From NCBI GenBank assembly GCA_028565635.1, contig JAOXYB010031842.1:1-30369 (forward strand): a stretch of 30,369 nt of DNA, read 5' to 3'. Position numbers and translations under genes: made by a program. Position 1 is the first letter of the stretch. Every line of letters begins with the position of its first letter. Shown here one piece after another: positions 7,350-17,919 of the stretch. The notes beneath the pieces were generated by a model that was not told where the DNA came from, ran no database searches, and saw only the letters and a program-made list of their open reading frames with translations. This stretch comes from Phoronis ovalis. Its lineage: Eukaryota; Phoronida; Phoronidae.

Positions 7350-9595
7350 GTGGAGGAAAACAGGCAAATTTAATAATTAGAAACCATCTAGACACGATGA
7401 AAACTTTACATGTTGCAATTGTATTTCTCCTTGTTGGATACATTTCAACTTATCACCTTCAGGATTACTTTGAACTCAAAAACGAACTTGAGAGGGAAGG
7501 TATATTTCAATCATTTTTCTTACATGACCTATATTCGCTGACAAAGATCAGAATCCAATTCCCGCGGCTCCGACTCAAATGAGTGACTGATACGCATATT
7601 TGTCAACAGAAACGCGTAAAAAGGAGTTTTTTAAAAACAAAACACGTTAACGCACGTAACGTAGTTAGGGTGCATTTCTGAAATCAAATATACAAAAAAG
7701 GTATATACCTTATTTGGTTATCTGTACGCGTTTAGGATGATTCATTTAATTACTCACTGAGTCTCAGATTGCAGGAAAACCCCGGGAGGAAAGCAGCACA
7801 AAAATATGAACATTTTCTGGGTTCCTTTAAAGCGGGCCCAGACCCCACGCCACAAATGACTCTCTGGTCGTACTTTCCACAGTCATTTTTCATTTTCTAC
7901 CTCACACATAACTTTTTCCAAAGCAAAAACTGGTCTTTATTACACAGTAGATACTAGGTGAGTTCACTTACTTACAGTTGATCACAACAATATATAACCT
8001 ATTTTGGATATAAAAAAATTGCTCAACGCACTGAAAAGTATCTAAAGTGTCTTTAAACCGGTGAAAAGGGATTAAAACTTAAAAATGGAAAAACGCCATT
8101 TAGAGGCTTTTTCAAAATCCCATTCACAATTAAACACTAGTTATTCCATTGAGTCGGACCCCCGGCGCTCACCCAATTAGTCTCAGAACTGGCTGCATGC
8201 GATTAATTCATGGATAAACAGTGAATTGTGGAATTGATAATTTCATGAAACGTGAAATAAGGTGTTGAATTTATTGGATCCATTTGCCTTGCCACTTAAT
8301 TAATTGACATGCGCAATAAGAAATAAATAATCTTCTTACTGTAACACGATTTTGTCTCTTGTAGAAAACCAAGATGATGATTCTGCCTTATTGAAAAGAT
8401 TTCTGGCAACTCTGATTGACAAACGAAATTATGGTCAACACGGTAGATCAGAGAATTCAGAAAAACGCACTTGCTGTGGTAAGAAACGCGTAAAAAGGAG
8501 TTTTTTTAAGAACAAAACACGTACGTTAACGCACGTTACGTAGCTAGGGTGCATTTCTGAAATCAAATATACAAAAAGGTACCTTATTTGGTTATCTGTA
8601 CGCGAGTCTCAGATTGAAGGAAAACCCCGGGAGAAAAGCAGCACAAAAGTATATGAACATTTTCTGGGTTCCTTTAAAGCGGGCCCAGACCCCACAGCCA
8701 CAAATGACTCTCTGATCGTACTTTCCACAGTCATTTTTCATTTTCCACCTCACACATAACTTTTTCCAAGGCAAAAACTGATCTATATTACACAGTAGGA
8801 TACTAGGTGAGTTCACTTATTTACAGTTGATCACAACAGTATATAACCTATTTTGGATATAGTGTATAGGGTTAAAAAAATATTGCTCAACTCACTACGG
8901 GTATCTAAAGTTTCTTTAAATCGGTGAAAAGGGATCAAAACTTAAAAATGGAAAAACGCCGTTTAGAGGCTTTTTCAAAAACCCATTCACAATTAAACAC
9001 TAGTTATTCCATTGAGTCGGACCCCCGGCGCTCACCCAATTAGTCTCAGAACTGGCTGCATGCGATTAATTCATGGATAAACAGTGAATTGTGGAATTGA
9101 TAATTTCATGAAACGTGAAATAAGGTGTTGAATTTATTGGATCCATTTGCCTTGCCACTTAATTAATTGACATGCGCAATAAGAAATAAATAATCTTCTT
9201 ACTGTAACACGATTTTGTCTCTTGTAGAAAACCAAGATGATGATTCTGCCTTATTGAAAAGATTTCTGGCAACTCTGATTGACAAACGAAATCATGGTCA
9301 ACACGGTAAATCAGAGAATTCAGAAAAACGCACTTCCTGGGGTAAGAACGGTGGTTCAGAAAATTCAGAAAAAAGATTTCTGGCAACTCTGATTGACAAA
9401 AGAAATCATGGTCAATCTGGTATATCAGAGAATTCAAGTTCAGAAAAACGTACTTCCTGGGGTAAGAACGGTGGTTCAGAAAATTCAGAAAAGCGCGATT
9501 CATTTGATCTGAATGGTGACCCAGAACACAGAGACCAAGAAACAGATGACAATCTACTTGTACAAGCATTGGCAAAGGTGATCGACAGGAAATAA
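7350..9595 (+). CDS. Predicted neuropeptide-like secreted precursor (gene with 5' UTR start)
   Basis: The exon model is 7350-7499 (acceptor TTTTTACAG, ATG at 7397, donor GAAG|GTATAT), 8365-8478 and 9228-9595 (TAA at 9593). All junctions are phase 1, giving 194 residues. Residues 1-20 form a clear signal peptide (MKTLHVAIVFLLVGYISTYH). Ten KR dibasic sites follow, at 45, 54, 68, 83, 92, 106, 121, 130, 146 and 161. They release repeated segments: FLATLID three times, NYGQHGRSENSE or close variants three times, and TSWGKNGGSENSE twice. The C-terminus DDNLLVQALAKVIDRK is a diverged copy of DDDSALLKRFLATLIDKR. Signal peptide, KR cleavage and repeated short segments are the layout of neuropeptide or peptide-hormone precursors acting through the regulated secretory pathway. 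No known family is recognised. The mature parts have almost no cysteine, so a cysteine-rich venom peptide is unlikely. The true 5' exon upstream of 7350 is not identified. Confidence 0.7.
7609..8481 (+). repeat. Tandem duplication, copy A (intron plus exon 2a)
   Basis: The unit starts AGAAACGCGTAAAAAGGAG and ends just past the exon 2a donor. It matches 8482-9346 almost base for base along its length, including the intron block around AAAACCCCGGGAG and the exon start AAAACCAAGATGATGATTC. Copy A keeps about 34 bases around 7734-7767 that are absent from copy B. High similarity in non-coding sequence points to a recent duplication. Confidence 0.9.
8365..8478 (+). CDS. Exon 2a of the neuropeptide-like precursor
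   Basis: The exon is flanked by acceptor TCTCTTGTAG and donor TGTG|GTAAGA. Its length is 114 bases (38 codons) and it is phase 1 at both ends, so it can be included or skipped without a frame change. It encodes ENQDDDSALLKR, FLATLIDKR, NYGQHGRSENSEKR and TCC. The last residues differ from exon 2b, where the matching bases give TSWGKN. If the donor is not used, the frame reads on for about 20 codons and then stops. Confidence 0.65.
8482..9346 (+). repeat. Tandem duplication, copy B (intron plus start of exon 2b)
   Basis: Second copy of the unit at 7609-8481. Homology ends at the GGTAAGAA in exon 2b. Those bases act as a splice donor in copy A but are coding (G-K-N) in copy B. Beyond it, exon 2b continues with an internal coding repeat not found in copy A. 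Confidence 0.9.
9228..9595 (+). CDS. Exon 2b, last exon of the neuropeptide-like precursor
   Basis: Starts after acceptor TCTCTTGTAG, phase 1, and ends at TAA 9593-9595. It holds two internal rounds of FLATLIDKR, NHGQ...SEKR and TSWGKNGGSENSEKR, then an acidic tail DSFDLNGDPEHRDQETDDN and LLVQALAKVIDRK. The two internal rounds are nearly identical in DNA, a second and finer level of duplication. The 148-codon minus-strand frame over this exon is a shadow of the repeated coding sequence. Confidence 0.7.
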
Positions 9596-11857
9596 TATTT
9601 TGCATAGGTTAGCGTGGTACATATGAGTGATTTTATAATCAGTTTTGCTTTTTCTTTAAAGTTTAAACCTTTTTACTTCAATTTCTGGTGCATATGAAAG
9701 CTAGCAAATGATGTCATATTTTATTACTACTTTTAGTTTGCATAAACGCTTATTTTTCTAGCCTATTTGTAGACATGAATACTAATACATTTTATTATAA
9801 ACACTGACTGAATAGTGAAGCTGTGGTATGCCAAACCTTGTGATACATTGTGCATTTAGGTCTACACTAATTTTGTGAATTAACAATGACTTTATGAGTT
9901 GTTTAAATTACACTAATTATTAAAAAGCACATTTATATTTCATTCTCAACTATTTCCGTAATTTTATGAATAATTAAAACTTTTTAAAAACAAATTTAAC
10001 AGTTTAACCCAGCAGGAATGAAGCCATCCCAGGGACAGTGCATAATAGTCATGGCATATAAATTTTAAATTCTCATTAAACCTGCTCGCCCTATATTTTC
10101 GGGATGTAATACAGCCACTGAAAATGTATCAGAAATTGTTGACCATCAGTTGAAACCTCTAGTTAGTAAATTGGCATTATACGTCAGAGACGTACACCAC
10201 TGACTTTATTAATAAAGTTTGCTAGCGTTGATAAATTGCCTGACTATGCCTTAATTATTAGTCATTATGGACATGTCTAATTTATATACTAAAATTCCCC
10301 CAGGAGTAAGAAGTAAAAGAATACTGTTATACTGATATCTGGTGCCCATTGTTCTAGTTGATAAACATATGGTTAACATCCAGAATCAACGGACCCCGCA
10401 ACGGACATATTCTCACAAGATCATCGGTCCACTATGACTGGATCTTGGTCAATCTTGCGCAATCAGGGGAACGTGCGTAAACTAATTAAGTCACTTAATT
10501 AGCACTACATCCAGGGATAATGCTTGCTGGACTTCAAAGACAATTGAAATAATCCTTTTTATCTGGGGGGCGACCTTGTCAGGACACCCTGCGGACACTT
10601 GAAACTAGTGTAAGCTATTTCACCGCTTGATGTACAATTAGGGTCGGTTTCGTGAAATTATATATATACTTTATATTTTAATGAAATTTTTAAAGATGCC
10701 AAATAATAAAAAGCCGACCTTTTGGCACCTAGATAGAGGTCATCAAAATGACATCTATGTAGACTGATAACATCATATTTCGACGTTTTGAACAATTTCA
10801 AAATTTTGACCTCTAAACGGCCTTTTGCAAAAATGGTCTGCCACAGAGATGTCAGCCTCAAGTACCGTGGCTGTACCCCAGACTGTGTTCGAGATATAGC
10901 TTGCTGAAAATTGGTAAGAAAGAAACAAAGAACGAAAGAAAAAAAGAAACCGTGCATGCAAACCCGATCTCCATTTCCAGAGCTCAGCTCTGCCCACATG
11001 CATGGCTGTCCAAGAAGCCATCGAAGCTTATTTGGTTGGTCTGTTTGAAGACACCAAATTGTGCGCCATCCATGCGATATCCGCGGTTAACTTGCTTAAT
11101 TAAATTCCTGGTACAGGGACACCACATATTTCAAGAACTGATTGACTTACGTATTACAATTTTTAAAAATTATTTATAAAATAAACTTTGATCTATTGAG
11201 AAAAAATCGACTTAATAATGCTCTTTCTTATCAAGTAATTTTCTCTATCAGATTACTGTTTTGACAATCCACAAATACAAAAATACATTTTGTTTAATAA
11301 TCTTTGAATGATATATACAATCCATAATGTTGCTACACTGAAATATCTTTCAGTGAGATCATTATCCATTTGTTAGTAATTAAGTCGCAATTACAAAATT
11401 ATGAATATTTTAGGTAACCAACATTTAATTTCTGACAAACTATTTTCAGGGCGACATGGAGCCTGAAATATACTTTTGGTTTATTTTTGCTCAACAGAAT
11501 CATGCAAAACGGCCAAAACATATTTCTACACCAGACTCTAAACACACCCCCTTTCAATGGTTGACAAGAGCGTGATTTATTTAGGTAATAAATATTTTTG
11601 AAAATTTGCGTATAAAAGAAGTCAGAGTAGAACTGCTACCAATGCAAACAAAAATCCATGGTTAGTAGAACTAGTACTGGCCAACATGTTTGACATCAAG
11701 AGTTAAAGTATATCAAAGTCATACAGTTTTGTTATTAATACAAAAACAAATGCACAGTGAAATTTAGCATAAAATAAATGACAAGTAGTACCATCAAGCT
11801 ACAGTTTAAAATCAAAAACGAACAATATATTATTAACGTAACATGTCAACAATTCTT
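9596..11857. other. Intergenic stretch between the peptide gene and the GNPDA gene
   Basis: Contains the 3' UTR of the peptide gene on the left (an AATAAA at 10211-10216 is one possible polyadenylation signal) and the 3' UTR of the minus-strand deaminase on the right (minus-strand AATAAA at 11576-11581). A perfect inverted repeat with 9-bp arms, CTAATTAAG-TCA-CTTAATTAG, is at 10482-10502. The A-rich purine run at 10910-10950 and flanking sequence look like an old interspersed repeat. No protein-like ORF was seen. Confidence 0.4.
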
Positions 11858-14800
11858 TTACAATTTTTGCGTGGACTTTTTGCCTTCTAGCAATTTATTG
11901 TGCAGTTCCATTAGTCCTTTGAAATATTTAACAGTACGAACTCTCAAATCTAGCGTAGCATTCTCGTCGACAACAAAAATCGTTTTAGGATGTTGCTGGA
12001 AAGCTGAAACAGTCCACATATGATTGACACCTTCTTCAATAGCTTTATGCAGTGCAAAGGCCTTATGAGCCCCAGTGATTAGAATCATCACCTAGAAATT
12101 TCAAAAGTAAAAGCATTTCAGGTACATCAGTATAAATCGGTTCATTTCATGACTGGAGTGTACACCCCTACAAATCACCCTTTACCACTTAAGGAAAGTA
12201 AATTGACCATTCACCAGCAATTTCTAAAGATCTCTAAACCTCATTCACGTTCACCAGAAAATAGTGCTATTCACTCTGCAATCAGTGTCTTCAGAGACGT
12301 TTTGTATAAATATGTGTGATGCACCTTTAATTATAATTTAATAAATAAGTAGAACATTAGTAAGACTTGTAAAGTATATAATTGTTTTTACTTAGGAATG
12401 CATATGAATACAAATAAAATTAATCCGTGGATCTGTTGTGCAAGTCATCTCTACATTTTTTGTAAAACAATGTAATGACTGTAAAATGCATAATTATATA
12501 CTGGAAGACTCACAAAGTCATATAAGTCAACAATATTATGAGCTTTTGATTTGACTGTCTTTACTGACTAGACTTTCAAGCTCTAAATGCAAAATACCAT
12601 GAAAATTTTTCCCGGTGATCTTGAAAACAGAGTTACACTGTAGAATGAAGGTAAAACATTTTCTATTTAACAACTAATTTTTGTTCGTGCATATAAATTT
12701 TATTAACCATTCATGCCTGAAATTGTCATATTTTCATGTTTCACTTTCATTCACCGTTAACGTGGAAGAACTCATTCATGATTCACCAGCTAATTTGTGT
12801 TGTTTTCACCAATCACCATAAAAAACGCCCATTAACCGTTAAAAAGTATTAACTCCCCTCTTTCATGTGATATCGATTCAGCGAAATGTATTTCAGAAAT
12901 AAGTTTCAGTAATAAGAACATATGAAGTTTTTATGTGAAGACCGAAACATACACTTTCGTCGGACTAAAACTTATTTTTGAAATTTCACTGGGGCTGCCT
13001 AGTAATCTCTGGCTGAGTAAATTAAATTTCTTTCTCTCTCAAACCCCACTACTGACAAAATTAGATTTTGAGCCAGGCATACAGTAAATGTGCATTTAAA
13101 GAAAAATGACTTTTTAACCAGTTTTTACTCTCTTTTTTTACTTTTTACTAATGATAATTTCACTGAACTTACAGATACATGAGTTTTTTAACTTCTGCAC
13201 TACTAAACTCATCTAAATCCATGAAATTGCACTTCTATGGTGTAAATGTGACAACTTGTTATTCTAATAAAAATGGTTTTTTTTTTTTAGCTGTCCTCTT
13301 GACTGCATAAGTTCTCGATTTAATCAAAAATATGACAACTCATCAGTGAGATTTCAAATTGTTTTTACAAGTCGGCATCGCTCAGGGCCTCTGTATATTT
13401 CTCACCTCCTTAGCATCCATAACAGTTCCCACACCAACAGTCAGTGCCTCTGTAGGTACTTTTGACAAATCTCCATTGAAAAAACGAGAATTAGCTTCAA
13501 TTGTATTTTGTGCAAGGGTCTTGATTCTTGTGCGCGACACCAAACTAGAGCCTGGTTCATTAAATGCAATATGGCCATCAGGACCAATTCCTGGAAAAAT
13601 GTTTAGTACCTGTATTATGAACAATCCTGAACAATAGCTGCTATTTCACAACTAGGTGAATGTAACTTCTCGTATTTAACCAAAACATCATTTATTTAAC
13701 AGATCTGGTATTAATTTTAAAACATTTTAATATAACTTAGAAATTAGCATAAAAAGAGTTAAATGTTTAATTTAAATACGTCACGTAGTGTTTCATCAGC
13801 AATATTTTATCTTTTAATGAGTGATATCACATTTATACAGCAACTTTAAGGCAGGTACAGTGGATATTTTTGCAGAAGATAGGTCACATTTATACAGATT
13901 TAAACTACTTGCCTACCTTACACAATTACATCTACCAACTGCTTTTGTCTAATTCTAAACATGAGACTAGAATAGCACTTGCAATTATAAAGTACATTGT
14001 AAGGTATGAAGCTCTAGAGGCATACTGATGCAAAACTGAATATAAAATAAAAGAAACAAAAAATATATCCATTTGCTGACTTTGCAAAATTTCATAAAGC
14101 ATACCTCCTATAAAAAGTTCCACCCCACCAGCCTCAGTAATCTTCCTTTCATATTCATCACATTCTTTAACTAAATCTTTAGCATTACCATCCAGTATAT
14201 TAACATTGACTGGATCAATATCAATATGTTTGAAGAAACTGGTCCACATATAGTTATGGTAACTTTCTGGATGATCTCTTGGAAGACCTAGCAAATAGTA
14301 GGCATAAATACAAGTTGAAATGATGTTACATTCTTGTTTATACAACAGTAATGTAGATTACAGCAACTGGAACTTCCCTACAGGCACAAGCTTAAAGAAA
14401 CTTAAAGTAAAACACTACTGGAAAATTGCAAAAAAGCTGGCAAGAACTTCAAGTAATGAAAGACTAGTTTAATTAGTATAAAAAATAAATAGCACAGTCT
14501 ACTGCAATTTCATAACTGTACCTCTCCAACCTAAAATGCCGTGACTGCCCCTGCAAATGATTCACAAGGCAAGTTAGGTAGCTGAGGAAATGTCAATATT
14601 GTCAGATCTTTAAAATGTTACTAGTTAAACAGATCAAATCAATATGTTATGTTTACGTTTATTAAGATTTATACTTAAGATTTTGAATTAATAATACATA
14701 CCAACATATTCATCCATATTAAATGTCTTTACATATTTGAATGAAAGCTGTCCCTGCTCATGATATTTGATGAGCTCTTTGTACATTGGCAAAGGAGTGC

Positions 14801-15802
14801 CACCTAAAACAACAAAGGCACTTAGGTAAATAAACATGAAAGGGATTCCCGTAAGGACATGCAGATATCGGTACTGGTTTACATTTATTTCTTAGTAACT
14901 TTGTTGTGTATAGCTGGATATCAGTTGAAAAACTCATCTCTAACCTAAGCATTCCAGCTAGTTGCACAAGTTATGTTTGCATGTCTTGAGTAAAGGTGTT
15001 TTTACATGAGACCTTTAACACATTTCAAGAAATAACAGCAAAACATTATAGCTCGTTAAAAAACATAGTTTTAAAAAGATTGTAAGACGTTAGTATGGCT
15101 TACTGCTGCATAGTAATGTAACAGGAAAGGAACATAATGACGCTATGACAGTATTGAATGTTTCCATGTTCAAAAATCTAGAAAGTTTCAGAGTCAAATT
15201 TTCTGAAAGGTGGCACCTTCTCTCAGTTTAACCATTGATGGCCAAAGGGACCAAAAATCACAATAAAATAGAGTCACTAACAGTTAACGATGCAGAAAAG
15301 GTTCAAAGTTTGGCACTGTTTAATAAAGTTGTGAGTGAGTTGTGAGTTACATTTTCTACCACAAGTTACTGAAAATCAAACAAGCTTACAACTGGGTCAT
15401 TTTTCCAAAAATATTTTGATAATGTATTTTTCTAGACATTAGTGCTTACCAAAGGGTAGGATTTTTACCCAAGCTGTACATTACGGGGGCTTAATTACCA
15501 ACGGCTAAGTATATTTATGGCCATCACAGGCCTAACACAGGGTACATTGGGTTAGGGTTTTGAGACCATGCATGGGCATCAGAGCCGAACCAAAAATTGA
15601 CCATCAAGTATCGCCCTCCACCCTCCCGGCACAAACCCTGTATGAATTATTTACATTTTTAGTTGTTTTTTTTCAAACCTGTTGGTAATCCAAGAACAAA
15701 ATGTTTGTCTGGACCTGGGAGGAAATCTACTATTCTTTGCTTAACAAACTTTGCAGCCCACACACCAACATCTTGTGCAGTGTCTTGGATAATCAGTTTC
15801 AT
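11858..15802 (-). CDS. GNPDA1: Glucosamine-6-phosphate deaminase (isomerase)
   Basis: Cytosolic enzyme converting glucosamine-6-phosphate to fructose-6-phosphate plus ammonia, so hexosamines return to glycolysis. Five coding exons on the minus strand: 15679-15802 (ATG directly after a TTTTAG acceptor), 14702-14803, 14105-14287, 13406-13590 and 11858-12091. Phases are 1, 1, 1, 0. All junctions are GT..AG and the joined protein is 275 residues, matching the family. It starts [13 protein letters not shown]. The nucleophile/acid-base residues known from bacterial NagB fall at the same numbers: D72 in NMDEYVGLPRDH, and D141, H143 and E148 in [24 protein letters not shown] (38-45) is the phosphate-binding loop. 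[13 protein letters not shown] and [15 protein letters not shown], in the last exon, are highly conserved. The gene is intact and runs divergently from CLPB. The paralogue name (1 versus 2) is by similarity only. Confidence 0.96.
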
Positions 15803-16028
15803 CTAAAAGAAAATTGTTAACAGTGGGTTACGTGACCATTTATACAATGCAAAATAGTTTATTATAGGCATACAATTGTTTTTATTCTACACTATAAAGT
15901 AAATAACTTGACAATTAACTTTCCCTAAACCAGATAAAAACTGGAAAATGTCGATGAAAGTCAGTCAGCCAATAAATAAATTGAATTCTTAAAGAAAAGC
16001 TGATATTTTTCAATACATTGAATGCTAA

Positions 16029-16279
16029 CCACGGAGGGTGCCTCACACAATTTTGGGTAGGGGTATGTGGCACAGATTTAATTCCTGGAGCCTCTCAACT
16101 ATTTTTCCCTGCCAGAAAACTGGTTTGCTTATAACTTATTTTTGCTAAAAAACCTGATTGCTAATTTTATGTGTATTGGAAAACCAATATATTTTAGTCA
16201 AAAAAACTCTGCTTATTCGGTAAAAACTGGATCCTCTCTACTATCCCTATTTAAATGGAACCTGAGTACCCCGGGTGCT
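16029..16279 (-). mobile_element. Non-autonomous interspersed repeat, copy 2
   Basis: One edge reads CCACGGAGGGTGCC...CACACAATTTTGGGTAGGGG on the plus strand, and the other reads CCCGGGGTACTCAGG on the minus strand. It shares TAGTCAAAAAAACT (16195-16208) and the CCCGGG end with 4371-4700. It lies in the 5' intron of the deaminase gene. No coding capacity. Confidence 0.4.
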
Positions 16280-17151
16280 AACCTAACCCTCAAATCTGAC
16301 ATTTTCTCACAATAACCCCCTGTCAAACGACACTTGAAACTTTAACATGAAAAGGTCCTCGTATCATTTCCAGGAAGTGAACATGCATTACACCATTTGG
16401 AGTTTACTAGAGTATTAAATTTGTAAACTCCAAAAAGACATTATCAAACGCTACAAACTTTTGCCTCTTCTTCAAAGGAAAATCATTAATCCATGTTAAT
16501 TTAAAAATGATTTCAACATTAACATGTATCAGAAACATAGGTAACAGTTCAAAAAATCAATAAACAATTATGCTATATTAAAAAAACCTGGGACTACTAC
16601 AACTAAGTTAGTTATAAAATTAATAGCCTCAGAAAAAACAAAGACTATACATAGTATGTGTGATCATTTACGCTTTATCATTGACATTTGGTTGTCAGTA
16701 TGACTGAATGCTTACACTCTGTAGAACTTTCAATGTTACAGATGTTAATTTTTAATACAAAGAAGTTGCTTTTGATTGCAAAAACCTGAGACTAATATAA
16801 TACAAGTCTCAGATAAAATCATTTAATATATGTATACAAGTTTAATGGTGTTATAAAATTAATCCAAAGTTCACAGTAATTTATAACCACCTGACTTTGC
16901 AAGTATCTCATGTCTGGTTAGTGTTACAAATAGGTGAACCGACAGGCTCATAACTGGAAAGTTCAGAGAAGATCGCATCAACATATATGTATATATCATA
17001 TCCATGTGGCTGGTTTTGAAACTCGAGGTTATGTTTAATTTGTTAGTAGATACAGGACAAGCATTTTTATTATGTAAGGTTTCTTATAACAATTAATCAT
17101 AAAACTATCAGAAATGTTTGATAATTGGGAATTTATATAATAAATCACATC

Positions 17152-17486
17152 TGATCCACGGTCACCTGGCGAGCATGTGTCGTTATGTTTCAAAATAAAT
17201 AAAGATATCATATATTATCCATACGGCATCCTGTATAATCTAATTTTTAAATAAATTTATGATATACTATTCATACGGTCTCCTGTGTAATCCTGTGTAA
17301 ACAGGTCCGTTTTACAGCAGGCCGTATGGATAGTATATCATAAATTTATTTATTTAAAAATATAACTACACTAGATTATACAGGAGGCCGTATGGATGAT
17401 ATATCATATATTATGATATATCATATATAATTATTAAATTTTAAAATATAACGATACTTGCTCGCCAGGTGACCGTGGCCTGATCC
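17152..17486. mobile_element. Foldback (inverted-repeat) element
   Basis: The left end, CCACGGTCACCTGGCGAGCA (17156-17175), is mirrored at the right as TGCTCGCCAGGTGACCGTGG, ending near 17478. Inside, CCATACGGCATCCTGTATAATC and ATTCATACGGTCTCCTGTGTAATC on the left pair with GATTATACAGGAGGCCGTATGG and CAGGCCGTATGGATAGTATATCATAAATTTAT on the right. Most of the element can therefore form one long hairpin around a short spacer near 17300-17320. No ORF. It resembles a MITE or foldback element sitting in the deaminase 5' intron, about 140 bp from its proposed non-coding exon. Confidence 0.8.
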
Positions 17487-17621
17487 GTTCATTCGGCATT
17501 GTGCGCCAACAATTTAATTAATGGAGGGAGAGATAAAAACAAATTGTAATAAACCCTAACACCTCTACATGGTAAAAGTCAGACGGTGTAGCAGCGCAAA
17601 CCACATATTTACACCACTTAC

Positions 17622-17710
17622 CTGGAAAATTTTAATGGTCTCGGGAACAAAAAATGGAGACTTTCAATCGGTTTCACACAAACAGCTGACTCAGTAAACC
17701 ATTGACCTCT
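17622..17710 (-). other. GNPDA1: Proposed 5' non-coding exon of the deaminase gene
   Basis: A consensus donor CCAG|GTAAGTGG lies on the minus strand with exon edge 17622. The first coding exon of the deaminase starts right at a splice acceptor, so an upstream non-coding exon is required. This is the best donor in the right place. The transcription start (upper coordinate) is a guess. Confidence 0.4.
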
Positions 17711-17719
17711 TGTTTTTAG

Positions 17720-17749
17720 CACGTGATAGTCCAAAACCATATATAAAGG
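17720..17749 (+). promoter_or_regulatory. E-box and TATA-like box in the divergent GNPDA-CLPB gap
   Basis: CACGTG (a palindromic E-box) is at 17720-17725. TATATAAAGG at 17740-17749 fits the TATAWAAR consensus on the plus strand, and the reverse strand reads TTTATATATGG. It could set a start near 17770 on the plus strand or near 17710 on the minus strand. The sequence cannot say which, or whether it is used. Confidence 0.35.
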
Positions 17750-17844
17750 GGACTATGTAATCATACTATGTAAATGATTATGCAATTAAATGTGTTACAT
17801 TGCAATATACCACAATATATTCAAAACAAATTATGTCACACAAA

Positions 17845-17919
17845 ATGGTTCTTAAGTTGTTACTTGTTATGGTAGTAAATTGCTTAGCCGCTATCATGGA
17901 AGAGATGTGGAAGTGGTGA
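17845..17919 (+). CDS. Possible short secreted-peptide ORF (24 codons)
   Basis: An ATG about 100 bp after the plus-strand TATA-like box opens MVLKLLLVMVVNCLAA followed by IMEEMWKW and a stop. The first 16 residues have the charge and hydrophobic core of a signal peptide. A donor-like AAGTG|GTGAAT overlaps the end, so this could also be a first exon. A 24-codon frame with a hydrophobic run can arise by chance in AT-rich DNA. It could also be an upstream ORF in a long CLPB 5' UTR. Confidence 0.15.
   Translation: MVLKLLLVMVVNCLAAIMEEMWKW

Noticed and set aside
7397-9595. Venom-toxin-type precursor (signal, pro-region, KR-released peptide)
   Set aside because: The released segments have almost no cysteines and are multi-copy, unlike single-copy cysteine-rich toxins.
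9159-9605. 148-codon minus-strand frame with repeated FLNFLNHRSYPRK blocks
   Set aside because: It is the antisense of the repeated peptide-coding exon. The plus strand has the signal peptide, splice sites and KR sites.
10658-11179. Overlapping 82-113 codon frames on both strands
   Set aside because: They overlap each other in a region with a purine-rich run and look like an old non-coding repeat.
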